DNA of 14,266 nt from the NCBI GenBank assembly GCA_009778865.1, contig WRFJ01000010.1:1-14266 (forward strand), written 5' to 3'. Source of the stretch: Chloroflexota bacterium. Lineage in GTDB: Bacteria > Chloroflexota > Dehalococcoidia > Dehalococcoidales > WRFJ01. The translations under genes were made by a program, and so were the position numbers. The notes below the pieces were generated by a model. It did no database searches, had not been told where the DNA came from, and was given only the letters and a program-made list of their open reading frames with translations. Numbering within the stretch: the first letter of the stretch is position 1; the number at the start of each line of letters is the position of its first letter. Below are positions 1 through 7,200 of this stretch, piece after piece.

Positions 1-401
1 AAGAGACCATGCGTATGGTAGAACGCATTATTATGCTAAAAACTATTGACAGTTTATGGGTAGAACATTTAACGGCTATGGATTACTTGCGCCAAGGTAT
101 CGGCATGCAGGTAGCCGCTCAAAGAAAACCCCTAGATGTTTACAAACGTGAAGGCCATGAGATGTTCCAAGACCTGCTGATAGCCATTAAAGAGCAAAGC
201 GGTCGTGCTTTATTGCGTTCGCGCGTGCAAATGGGCTCACCGCCCCCTAAGCATGAAGAAAGCGCTATGAGCCGAGCTGCTAAACAAAATTTAGATGGCA
301 ACAAAGGTGCTGTCAGAAGCGGACCCAAAGTCGGTCGTAATGATCCTTGCCCCTGTGGCAGTGGTAAAAAATATAAACACTGCTGTAACAAAAACGGTTA
401 A
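1..401 (+). CDS. secA: Protein translocase ATPase SecA, C-terminal fragment (5' end outside window)
   Basis: SecA is the cytosolic ATPase that pushes preproteins through the SecYEG channel. Only the last 132 or so residues are here; the frame is open to the left edge, so the ATG at 9 is internal. The sequence shows the end of the helical scaffold/wing region (LWVEHLTAMDYLRQGIG, then PLDVYKREGHEMFQDLL), a short variable linker rich in Lys, Ala and Ser, and the terminal SEC-C metal-binding motif (GRNDPCPCGSGKKYKHCC), whose Cys residues bind Zn and, in known SecA proteins, SecB or phospholipid. The LWVEHLTAM wording, in place of the usual DEHWMDHLDAM type, is what I recall from Chloroflexota; this is memory, not a search. 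The stop codon overlaps the next start (TAATG), so the two genes are translationally coupled. Confidence 0.96.
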   Translation, partial: ETMRMVERIIMLKTIDSLWVEHLTAMDYLRQGIGMQVAAQRKPLDVYKREGHEMFQDLLIAIKEQSGRALLRSRVQMGSPPPKHEESAMSRAAKQNLDGNKGAVRSGPKVGRNDPCPCGSGKKYKHCCNKNG

Positions 402-1075
402 TGGAACAAAAAAATTCAAACGCTACACTTGATAGTTATACAGCTTTTAAAAAGGCTTTACGCGCCGGAGAACATTGGTATATTGCCTTACTCTCCTGTT
501 TACGTTATTGGAACGTTGAATATGAAAAAACGCCTCGTAAGAATCATGTGTATTTGATAGACGGTGAGGCTTTTGACCATATGCTGGTATCTACACGCAT
601 TTTAAAAACTGCTCTCAAAGAAAATATTGTGCCTAAAAACGAAGTAAAAAAGTTTTTATTTAGCGGTATCGCTCCAATAGAACTTAACGGCAGCAGATTG
701 GCTGAAGTATTAGGCAAGCAAAGACTAAAAGAGTCTCTTAATTTTTTCTACGGAGTAACAGCTGAGGAAGCTCTGCAGCTGGCCGTTAAAGATGAGATAC
801 GTAAAGAAGTGCAGGTTCTGGGTCCCCATAATGAAGCTTGGGTTAATAACGAAGCTTTCAGACGTATCTACGGAAAAAGCTTTGACGATATGCTCAATAT
901 TTTTACCTCGGTAAAAAACTTAAACCGCACTCATTTTTCTACTGAAGACTTAAAAAAATATATTTATTTTCTTTTTAAATATCGCGTGACTAACAGCGAC
1001 AAAGCTAAAACTGCTTCCGATACCAAAAAAGCACTGGCTAAATTAAAGTATATGGGTTACAAAGGAGCTTTTTAG
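401..1075 (+). CDS. Uncharacterised 224-aa protein translationally coupled to secA
   Basis: I do not recognise a named family. The protein is soluble (no signal peptide or membrane segment), Lys-rich and probably mostly helical. Features to search with are an N-terminal HWYIALLSCLRYW block, a Tyr-rich VYLIDGEAFDHMLV stretch near residue 50-65, and the block LNFFYGVTAEEALQLAVKDE near 113-132, which is conserved-looking and precedes a charged IRKEVQ. From memory, similar proteins of unknown function occur in Chloroflexota. The ATG overlaps the secA stop by one base, so expression should follow secA. That argues for a role linked to export or growth, but such coupling is also common between unrelated genes. 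No catalytic motif is apparent. It is clearly a real gene: long, start-coupled, and with codon use like its neighbours. Confidence 0.85.
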   Translation: MEQKNSNATLDSYTAFKKALRAGEHWYIALLSCLRYWNVEYEKTPRKNHVYLIDGEAFDHMLVSTRILKTALKENIVPKNEVKKFLFSGIAPIELNGSRLAEVLGKQRLKESLNFFYGVTAEEALQLAVKDEIRKEVQVLGPHNEAWVNNEAFRRIYGKSFDDMLNIFTSVKNLNRTHFSTEDLKKYIYFLFKYRVTNSDKAKTASDTKKALAKLKYMGYKGAF

Positions 1076-1178
1076 AATTAACCTAGGGCAAATGCATCCA
1101 AGTTTTACGAATATTAGAATAGAAAAAGTGTTATATGCCTTTACTATCGCTGTTTATTTCAGTATGTATATAGAGAAT

Positions 1179-1205
1179 ATTATATGATAAATATAATTGC
1201 TTTTT
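1179..1205. terminator. Weak AT-only hairpin between convergent genes
   Basis: ATTATAT (1179-1185) and ATATAAT (1191-1197) form a 7-bp stem with a GATAA loop, followed on the plus strand by a short T run at 1201-1205. It lies between the convergent secA-linked gene and the response regulator. With no G or C in the stem, termination would be weak. I see nothing else in 1076-1212. Confidence 0.28.
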
Positions 1206-1212
1206 AATGAAA

Positions 1213-1872
1213 TTACAGAACATATTGTATATAACCTTCCTTCAAACTTTTTATAATGGCCTCCGAACGAGAGGTCACGCGTAATTTGGAAAAAATATTG
1301 GACATATGAGCTTTGACAGTACGCAGAGTAAGATTCAAACGCACTGCTATATCTTTATTGGATAAGCCCTCGGCAACAGCTTGCAAGACTTCAATTTCAC
1401 GCAAGGATAGTGGCATTATGCTTTTTGAGAGTTTAGCTTTTTGTTGCCAATCATTTAGCATAGCCATAATTTTTTGTGATATGAGAGCATCGTATACGCA
1501 GCCGCCAGCAGCCACCATACGCACAGCAGCTATTATTGCTTCTTTGGATGATGATTTTAAGAGATAACCGTCAGCACCGTTTTGTATCATCTTTAGAATA
1601 TATTCATTTTCACTGTACGCAGAAAAAACCAGTACTTTGGTGGTAGAACTATGAGTTTTTATTTGTTTTAAAACCTCTGCACCATCCATTATTGGCATCA
1701 TCACATCTAAGAGCACTACGCAAGGCTTTTTTTCTAAAGTCATATCCAAAGCTTGCTGGCCATTTTCGGCAAGACCACATACGGCAAAACCTGGACTATT
1801 TTCAAATAGAACGCGCATGCCCTCACGTAAGACAACGTGGTCGTCGGCAATTAAAATTCTGATGGTATGCAT
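1213..1872 (-). CDS. NarL/FixJ-type response regulator (REC + LuxR HTH), orphan
   Basis: This is a 219-aa two-component DNA-binding regulator. The receiver domain (residues 1-120) has the acidic pair Asp10-Asp11, phospho-acceptor Asp56 in the LLDVMMP motif, Ser84 and Lys106, so the phosphorylation pocket is complete. A LuxR-type helix-turn-helix follows at about 153-212 (PLSLREIEVLQAVAEGLSNKDIA, then TVKAHMSNIFSKL). I start at the ATG at 1872, because GGCGGAG sits 5 bases upstream and a promoter lies at 1906-1934. A longer TTG start at 1923 would lie at or upstream of the predicted transcription start. No histidine kinase is nearby, so its partner and signal are unknown. It diverges from a membrane methyltransferase-like gene, which is a possible target along with its own promoter (palindrome at 1889-1900). 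Confidence 0.93.
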   Translation of the reverse strand: MHTIRILIADDHVVLREGMRVLFENSPGFAVCGLAENGQQALDMTLEKKPCVVLLDVMMPIMDGAEVLKQIKTHSSTTKVLVFSAYSENEYILKMIQNGADGYLLKSSSKEAIIAAVRMVAAGGCVYDALISQKIMAMLNDWQQKAKLSKSIMPLSLREIEVLQAVAEGLSNKDIAVRLNLTLRTVKAHMSNIFSKLRVTSRSEAIIKSLKEGYIQYVL

Positions 1873-1877
1873 TCTAA

Positions 1878-1884
1878 CTCCGCC
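1878..1884 (-). promoter_or_regulatory. Ribosome binding site that fixes the response regulator start
   Basis: Read on the minus strand, GGCGGAG ends 5 bases before the ATG at 1872. The alternative TTG start at 1923 has no comparable site. Confidence 0.7.
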
Positions 1885-1888
1885 CAAA

Positions 1889-1900
1889 AGTACTAGTACT
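1889..1900. promoter_or_regulatory. 12-bp perfect palindrome at the response regulator transcription start
   Basis: AGTACTAGTACT is its own reverse complement. It covers the predicted transcription start (about 1899) of the minus-strand response regulator and lies between its -10 box and ribosome binding site. An operator for the regulator itself or another repressor is plausible but inferred. Confidence 0.35.
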
Positions 1901-1905
1901 AGCAC

Positions 1906-1934
1906 ATTGTAACCGCTTAGCAACCGATATTCAA
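1906..1934 (-). promoter_or_regulatory. Probable sigma70-type promoter of the response regulator
   Basis: On the minus strand, TTGAAT (1929-1934) and TACAAT (1906-1911) are separated by 17 bases. The -10 box matches TATAAT at 5 of 6 positions and the -35 box matches at 4 of 6. Predicted initiation near 1899 leaves a leader of about 27 bases before the ATG at 1872. Confidence 0.5.
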
Positions 1935-1971
1935 TAGTTTATACTGTCTTTTATAAGCAACCTAAGTGTTA

Positions 1972-1977
1972 TATAAT
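1972..1977 (+). promoter_or_regulatory. Consensus -10 box ahead of the ICMT-like gene
   Basis: A perfect TATAAT lies 15 bases upstream of the ATG at 1993. No good -35 box is visible at 16-18 bases. Initiation near 1984 would leave a very short leader and would exclude the GTG at 1966 as a start. Confidence 0.4.
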
Positions 1978-1992
1978 GACAATAAAATACGA

Positions 1993-2568
1993 ATGATAAA
2001 AAAGATGCCTGCTTATTTGGCTATTGCCACCTTTGTCACACTAATAATTTGCGTGCTACTGCGCGTACGGCAGATGAAAAAATTAGGTATTGCTGCCATG
2101 AAATTCGGCGTTATAGATAAAAGCGACTTTATATTGCCACCGCTGATGCTTTTGTATTTTTATATACTTTTGGCTTATGCTTTCGGCTGGCCAAAAGTTG
2201 ACAGCTTATGGTTAGAAAACAGTTTATTAGCTTGGCTGGGCGTGGCTTTATGCCTCTTTGGCCTTTTTATGTTTATTTGGGGTATGGTATCTTTTGGTCA
2301 AAGTTTTAGAGTAGGCATAGACCAAAAACAAGCTGGCAAATTAGTACAAGAGAAAGCTTTTGCCTTTAGCCGTAACCCGCTTTATCTGGGTTTCCTTAGT
2401 ATCTTTTTCGGCGTATGGGCTATTTTGCCAACTTGGTTTTTCTTACTTTATCTGATAGGTGCTTTTATTGTAATCAATCGTCAAATAAACCGTGAACAAG
2501 AAGCTTTAAAGAAAATTTACGGTGATGAATATTTGCAATATATGAAAAAAGTGCGACGCTTTTTTTAA
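1993..2568 (+). CDS. Isoprenylcysteine carboxyl methyltransferase-like integral membrane protein
   Basis: This is a 191-aa membrane protein of the ICMT/phospholipid methyltransferase-like superfamily. Hydrophobic segments lie at about 8-24, 47-66, 79-98 and 131-160. The C-terminal half carries the family signature: SFGQSFRVGID (100-110), then FAFSRNPLYLGF (123-134, the RNPLY version of the usual RHP-Y motif), then REQEALKKIYGDEYLQY (167-183). In known enzymes this part binds S-adenosylmethionine. The true substrate in bacteria of this kind is not known and cannot be read from the sequence; lipid, isoprenoid or small-molecule methylation are all possible. The start is uncertain: GTG at 1966, ATG at 1993 or ATG at 2005, none with a good ribosome binding site. 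I chose 1993 because a TATAAT box ends at 1977. It is convergent with valS. Confidence 0.85.
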   Translation: MIKKMPAYLAIATFVTLIICVLLRVRQMKKLGIAAMKFGVIDKSDFILPPLMLLYFYILLAYAFGWPKVDSLWLENSLLAWLGVALCLFGLFMFIWGMVSFGQSFRVGIDQKQAGKLVQEKAFAFSRNPLYLGFLSIFFGVWAILPTWFFLLYLIGAFIVINRQINREQEALKKIYGDEYLQYMKKVRRFF

Positions 2569-2612
2569 ACCAAAAGCCTGTACTGAGACAACTATTTCAA
2601 TAACTACTAACT

Positions 2613-5228
2613 TTATAAGCGACTTAAACGATCTTCAAAATCAGCTAAGCGTTCTTTTTCTTTAGCTATTACCGCAGCCGGTGCCTTGGAGCAAAAGACC
2701 TCATTACTGAGGCGGTTTTTTAAACCATCTATAAGAATGGTAAGTTCAGTTCTTTCTTTATCTTTTTTAGCTGCCTCAGCTTTTTTATCCACCAGATTGC
2801 CCATAGGTATAAAAATTTCAGCTCCAGCGATAACTATATGCAGTTCATCAGCTTTATCAACACGGGTATTTTGCGCTACAAAACATACCTGCTCACAACG
2901 TGCCAAACGTTTAACAATCTCCTCGTAAGCAGAAAGAGCTACAGCACCTACGCCAGCATATATCTGCACATTTACAAGCTCTTTGGGCGGTAAACCACGT
3001 TCGGCTTTAGCGTTGCGTATAGAACGGATAATCTCTATAACCATGCCCACATTTTTCTCGGCAACAGCATCTATATATCTATTGTCAGCCTGCGGGTAGG
3101 AACTTATCATAATACTTTCTTCTTTTAAATCACCCGGCGCCAGGGTTTCTTTTAGTGTTTGCCATAGTTCTTCGGTAACAAAAGGCATAAAAGGATGTAA
3201 AAGACGTAAAGATTTATCTAAAACATGGCAAAGAACATTAAGCGGAGAGTTATCTGCACCTAAGCGAGTCTTGCTCATTTCTACGTACCAATCACAAAAC
3301 TGCCCCCATATAAAATCATGTAAAACTCTGGCCGCTTCACTAAAATTAAAATCTGCTATCAATCGGTTGGCATCAGCAATCATAGTATTTAAGCAAGATA
3401 ATATCCAACGGTCTTCCAAAACCAATCTACTATCATCAATATCTAAAGCAGCTTTAGTTTTAATATTGCCTAAAACAAAACGTGTAGCGTTGTAGATTTT
3501 ATTGGCAAAATTACGTCCTGCTTCCAGTTTAATAGGTGACATTTTACTGTCAGCGCCGGCAGAAGTACCGCTTAATAACGCAAAACGTAAGGCATCAGCG
3601 CCATATTGATCAACTAGTTTAAGAGGATCTAACACATTACCTTTAGTCTTGCTCATTTTTTCGCCCTTTTCATCACGGATAAGACCATGCAGATATACAT
3701 ATTTAAAAGGCACCTGACCTGTATTGTACAGACCCTGCATAATCATGCGCGCTACCCAAAAGAACAAAATATCATAAGCCGTTTCCATAACGGTAGTGGG
3801 ATAGAAATACTTTAAATCTTCAGTTTGCTGCGGCCAGCCCAAAGTAGAATGCGGCCATAAACCGGAGGAAAACCAAGTATCCAGCACATCAGGGTCTTGA
3901 GTAAGATGGCAAGAACCGCATTTAGGACAAACAGCCGGTACATCTATGACCACAATGGTTTCTTCACAATCGTCGCAATACCACACCGGAATACGATGCC
4001 CCCACCATAACTGGCGGGAAATACACCAATCACGAATATTTTCCATCCAATTAAGATATACTTTGTTAAAATGCTCAGGAATGATTTTTATTTTCCCGCT
4101 GGTAACAGCTTCTATAGCTGGCTTGGCTAAAACCTTAGTATTCACAAACCACTGCAACGATGCCATGGGTTCCACCGCTGTGGCACATCTTTGACAATGT
4201 CCTACGGCATGTGTATATTCCTCAATTTTTACTAAATAACCTTCTTCCTTAAGGGCTTCTACCACAGCTTGACGCGCCTTTTCTCTGGATAAACCGACAA
4301 AGCGTCCGCCGTTTTCATTAATGGTAGCATCCTGATTTAAAATATTAATGAGCGGTAAATCATGTCTGGTACCCACCTCAAAATCAACCGGGTCATGGGC
4401 TGGTGTCATTTTTACAGCACCGGTACCGAAAGCTACATCCACTGCTTCATCGGCAACTACCGGGATTTCACGATCTACCAGTGGCAAAATCACTGTTTGG
4501 CCAACATAAGCAGTAAAGCGGCTATCATGGGGATTAACAGCTACGCCGCTATCACCAAGCATTGTTTCCGGACGGGTGGTAGCTACTGTTAGAAAGGCCT
4601 CCTGGCCTTTAATAGGATATTTTATATAATATAAAGCACCGTTTAGATCTTTATGGTCAACTTCTAAGTCAGACAGCACAGTGCAACAACACGGACACCA
4701 ATTGGAGATACGTTTGCTACGATAGATTAAGCCGTCATCATAAAGATTTTTAAAAGTAGTGCGCACCGCTAAAGCCGGGCTTTCATTTAAGGTAAATTGC
4801 TTGCGGCTCCAGTCACAAGAAACTCCTAAACGCATATGCTGTTCGGTAATACGCTTACGGTATTTATCAGCCCACTGCCACATGCGCTCGGTAAAAGCCT
4901 CACGGCCAATTTTATAGCGATTAAGACCCTCTTTAGCCAGTTCTCTTTCCACCACCATTTGTGCAGCAATACCAGCATGATCTTCACCGGGTAACCAGAG
5001 AGTAGGATCGCCCAGCATACGGTGATAGCGCGTCATGATGTCTTCCAGCGTAGCCGTCAAAGCATGACCTAAATGCAGCTCTCCGGTAATGTTGGGCGGC
5101 GGCATTATTATGGTAAAGGGTTCTTTGTTATGATCTATTTCGGCACGGAAATAACCTTTTTCCATCCAAAAATCATAAAGGCGTTTTTCTGCGTTTTGCG
5201 ATTCGTAGGCTTTAGGCATTTCTTTCAA
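2613..5228 (-). CDS. valS: Valyl-tRNA synthetase (ValRS), class I
   Basis: This enzyme charges tRNA-Val with valine in the cytosol. At 871 aa it is full length for bacterial ValRS. Visible in order: the HIGH motif as HLGH (52-55, within PPPNITGELHLGHAL), Zn-type cysteines near 178-182, the CP1 editing domain with TTRPETMLGD (217-226) and AHDPVDFEVG (277-286) for hydrolysis of Thr-tRNA-Val, a second Cys cluster (418-440), DTWFSSGLWPHSTLGWP (450-466), KMSKT (524-528), the anticodon-binding domain, and a charged coiled-coil arm over the last 60 or so residues. It is last in nnr-coaX-coaBC-valS. The TTG start lies one base after the coaBC stop and has AAGGAAG at the right spacing; an ATG at 5219 is the alternative but has only a weak site. 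No T-box leader is possible in the one-base gap, so control must come from the upstream promoter. Confidence 0.98.
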   Translation of the reverse strand: MKEMPKAYESQNAEKRLYDFWMEKGYFRAEIDHNKEPFTIIMPPPNITGELHLGHALTATLEDIMTRYHRMLGDPTLWLPGEDHAGIAAQMVVERELAKEGLNRYKIGREAFTERMWQWADKYRKRITEQHMRLGVSCDWSRKQFTLNESPALAVRTTFKNLYDDGLIYRSKRISNWCPCCCTVLSDLEVDHKDLNGALYYIKYPIKGQEAFLTVATTRPETMLGDSGVAVNPHDSRFTAYVGQTVILPLVDREIPVVADEAVDVAFGTGAVKMTPAHDPVDFEVGTRHDLPLINILNQDATINENGGRFVGLSREKARQAVVEALKEEGYLVKIEEYTHAVGHCQRCATAVEPMASLQWFVNTKVLAKPAIEAVTSGKIKIIPEHFNKVYLNWMENIRDWCISRQLWWGHRIPVWYCDDCEETIVVIDVPAVCPKCGSCHLTQDPDVLDTWFSSGLWPHSTLGWPQQTEDLKYFYPTTVMETAYDILFFWVARMIMQGLYNTGQVPFKYVYLHGLIRDEKGEKMSKTKGNVLDPLKLVDQYGADALRFALLSGTSAGADSKMSPIKLEAGRNFANKIYNATRFVLGNIKTKAALDIDDSRLVLEDRWILSCLNTMIADANRLIADFNFSEAARVLHDFIWGQFCDWYVEMSKTRLGADNSPLNVLCHVLDKSLRLLHPFMPFVTEELWQTLKETLAPGDLKEESIMISSYPQADNRYIDAVAEKNVGMVIEIIRSIRNAKAERGLPPKELVNVQIYAGVGAVALSAYEEIVKRLARCEQVCFVAQNTRVDKADELHIVIAGAEIFIPMGNLVDKKAEAAKKDKERTELTILIDGLKNRLSNEVFCSKAPAAVIAKEKERLADFEDRLSRL

Positions 5229-5229
5229 T

Positions 5230-6414
5230 TTATTTATCTTCCTTGTTTAATAACTTAGCTACTTCTTCAATTATGACAGTAGCAGCTTCGGTTTTACTCA
5301 TGTCTTCATAAAAATGGCTGCTGCCATCTTTTTTAATAATGACAAACTGGGTATTATCAGAGCCAAATACGCGCCCGCCGCTAACATCATTGGCTACTAT
5401 CATATCTAAATTTTTGTTTTTTAGTTTATCTTTAGCCTGCTTAAGTAAATCAGCAGTCTCAGCAGCAAAACCTACTTTAATACAACAGCCAGATACTTGG
5501 GAGATAATATCTTCGGTGCGTATAAGCTGTAAAGTCATATGCTCACTAGTCTTTTTTATTTTTTGCTCTTCTTGATAAACAGGCTTATAGTCGGCTACAG
5601 CTGCTGCCATAATAATAGCCGAAGCCTGTAAGCAAGCTTGCTGCACTGCTTTTTGCATTTCCAGCGCACTGTCCACCATTGTTATATCTACTTTATCATG
5701 GAGTTCAAGAGGGGGTGTGGCGGTACTAATAAGTGTTACTTTAGCTCCTCTTTGCCAAGCAGCCTGCGCTAAAGCAAAACCCATTTTGCCGCTGGAGCGA
5801 TTAGATATAAAACGCACCGCATCTATAGCTTCACGAGTACCGCCAGCGGTAATAACTATAGCCTGCCCTAATAAATCTTTTTGTTCATCAATAGCGACCT
5901 GTACTGCCGCTATAATATCGGAAGCATCAGCTAGGCGGCCACGTCCTATTTTGCCGGAAGCTAACCGTCCATATGCGGGTTCGACAATCTTAAAACCATA
6001 GCTTTTTAAAGTTTTGACATTGGCTTGTGTAGCAGTATTGACATACATATTGTCATTCATGGCAGCACACACAACTTTAGGACAAGTAGCCGCCAAAGTT
6101 ATTGCCGAAAGAATATCGGAAGCATCTCCGCAAGCCAAACGAGCTATAGTGGAAGCTGAAGCCGGAGCTATAAGTATAATATCGGCTTTTTGAGCTATAG
6201 TAATATGGCTTAGGCCATTTTCTTCCCACATATTGCATATAGCCTGCTGCCCGCTTAAAGCACTAAAACTGAGCACAGATACAAAACGTGTGGCTGCTTC
6301 AGTCATCACCACTTGTACGTTAGCTCCCAGTGTTCGTAAAGATACCACTAAATCTAAAGCTTTATAAGCAGCTATTGAACCAGTAACACCTAAAATAATA
6401 TTTTTTCCAATCAT
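5230..6414 (-). CDS. coaBC: Bifunctional phosphopantothenoylcysteine decarboxylase / phosphopantothenate-cysteine ligase
   Basis: The 394-aa CoaBC carries out two steps of coenzyme A synthesis: joining 4'-phosphopantothenate to cysteine (CoaB) and decarboxylating the product (CoaC, FMN-dependent). The CoaC domain, about 1-180, has GVTGSIAAYK (9-18), catalytic His70 in LSHITIA, PASAST (84-89) and AMNDNMY (118-124). The flap reads GRLASGKIGRGRLAD (149-163): the position of the catalytic cysteine (Cys158 in E. coli Dfp, ACG) holds Ser153. The CoaB domain, about 184-390, has TAGGTREAIDAVRFISNRSS (189-208), AVADYKP (272-278), KIKK (285-288), GFAAET (315-320) and ANDVS (341-345). The ATG has AAGGA about 8 bases upstream and begins 10 bases after coaX, the gene for the first CoA step. 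Function is secure from the domains; only the Ser153 chemistry is unusual. Confidence 0.97.
   Translation of the reverse strand: MIGKNIILGVTGSIAAYKALDLVVSLRTLGANVQVVMTEAATRFVSVLSFSALSGQQAICNMWEENGLSHITIAQKADIILIAPASASTIARLACGDASDILSAITLAATCPKVVCAAMNDNMYVNTATQANVKTLKSYGFKIVEPAYGRLASGKIGRGRLADASDIIAAVQVAIDEQKDLLGQAIVITAGGTREAIDAVRFISNRSSGKMGFALAQAAWQRGAKVTLISTATPPLELHDKVDITMVDSALEMQKAVQQACLQASAIIMAAAVADYKPVYQEEQKIKKTSEHMTLQLIRTEDIISQVSGCCIKVGFAAETADLLKQAKDKLKNKNLDMIVANDVSGGRVFGSDNTQFVIIKKDGSSHFYEDMSKTEAATVIIEEVAKLLNKEDK
5238..5244 (-). promoter_or_regulatory. valS ribosome binding site inside the end of coaBC
   Basis: AAGGAAG lies in the last codons of coaBC (read on the minus strand), 9 bases before TTG at 5228 but 18 before ATG at 5219. 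This spacing favours the TTG start and stop-restart coupling of valS to coaBC. Confidence 0.55.
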
Positions 6415-6424
6415 ATTCTTATCC

Positions 6425-7195
6425 TTAAGCTCTGTTCATAAAATATATGGCACGTAAACCCTCTAGAGTCAACGAAGGCTCTACAAAATCAATAGAATCT
6501 ACAAAAGGTGCTACCAGTTCAGCATAACCGCCGGTAGCCACTACTACAGTTTTTCCTTCACCGCTTTCCTGTTTAATGCGCTTAATCATACCTTCCACCA
6601 ATTCGGCATAACCATAAACAATGCCACTTTTCATAGCATCTACAGTATTTTTGCCTATAACTTTAGCCGGTGCTGCCAGTTCTACACTGGGCAAAGCTGC
6701 TGCTCTCTCGCTTAAGCCTTCAGCCGCCAGTTCTATGCCAGGCGATATAACACCACCGATATATTCGCCGGCAGCGTTTATGATATCAAAAGTGGTAGCA
6801 GTACCTAAATCTACCACTATAGCTGCTTGATTATATTTTATACGTACAGCCGCCGAATTTACTATGCGGTCAGCACCTACTTCTTTAGGATTATCCATTA
6901 AAATTTTAACACCGGTTTTGATGCCCGCCCCTACTACTAAAGGCTCAATTTTAAAATAACGCTGCAGCATTTGCACAAAAGCCGCCCGTACTTTAGGTAC
7001 GCCGGCACATAGAGCACTGGCTTTGATATCTTTTATATCTATTTCCTCGGAGACTAAAAGCGACAATAATAATACAGCGTACTCATCAGCCATTTTATGA
7101 CGGTTAGTTGCTATGCGCCAAGAATTTCTAAGTTTAGAACCGTCAAAAAGACCAATATTAATGCTGGTATTGCCGATATCTATAGCCAAAAACAT
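6425..7195 (-). CDS. coaX: Type III pantothenate kinase
   Basis: CoaX phosphorylates pantothenate, the first and committed step of coenzyme A synthesis. The type III enzyme needs a monovalent cation and, as known for the family, is not feedback-inhibited by CoA. The 256-aa length is normal. Motifs of the ASKHA fold are present: DIGNT (6-10, phosphate 1), PKEVGADR (103-110, pantothenate binding with catalytic Asp109), DLGTATTFD (129-137, phosphate 2), GGVISPG (147-153), ATGGYA (220-225) and the C-terminal SLTLEGL (241-247). It starts 5 bases after the nnr stop and ends 10 bases before coaBC, so the first three CoA reactions from pantothenate are made from one mRNA. An AGAG-type ribosome site lies in the end of nnr. 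Confidence 0.97.
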   Translation of the reverse strand: MFLAIDIGNTSINIGLFDGSKLRNSWRIATNRHKMADEYAVLLLSLLVSEEIDIKDIKASALCAGVPKVRAAFVQMLQRYFKIEPLVVGAGIKTGVKILMDNPKEVGADRIVNSAAVRIKYNQAAIVVDLGTATTFDIINAAGEYIGGVISPGIELAAEGLSERAAALPSVELAAPAKVIGKNTVDAMKSGIVYGYAELVEGMIKRIKQESGEGKTVVVATGGYAELVAPFVDSIDFVEPSLTLEGLRAIYFMNRA

Positions 7196-7200
7196 TTTAT

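Noticed and set aside
1873..1923. Extended response regulator start at TTG 1923
   Set aside because: The extra 17 residues are not part of the receiver fold, have no ribosome site, and would begin upstream of the predicted transcription start. ATG 1872 has GGCGGAG at 5 bases.
1966..1992. Extended ICMT-like start at GTG 1966
   Set aside because: It lies upstream of a perfect TATAAT (1972-1977) and has no ribosome site.
4362..4592. Plus-strand open frames opposite valS, coaBC, coaX and corA
   Set aside because: They are antisense shadows of strongly conserved genes and lack ribosome sites or recognisable domains.
5229..5229. T-box or other leader ahead of valS
   Set aside because: Only one base separates coaBC and valS, so there is no room for a leader.
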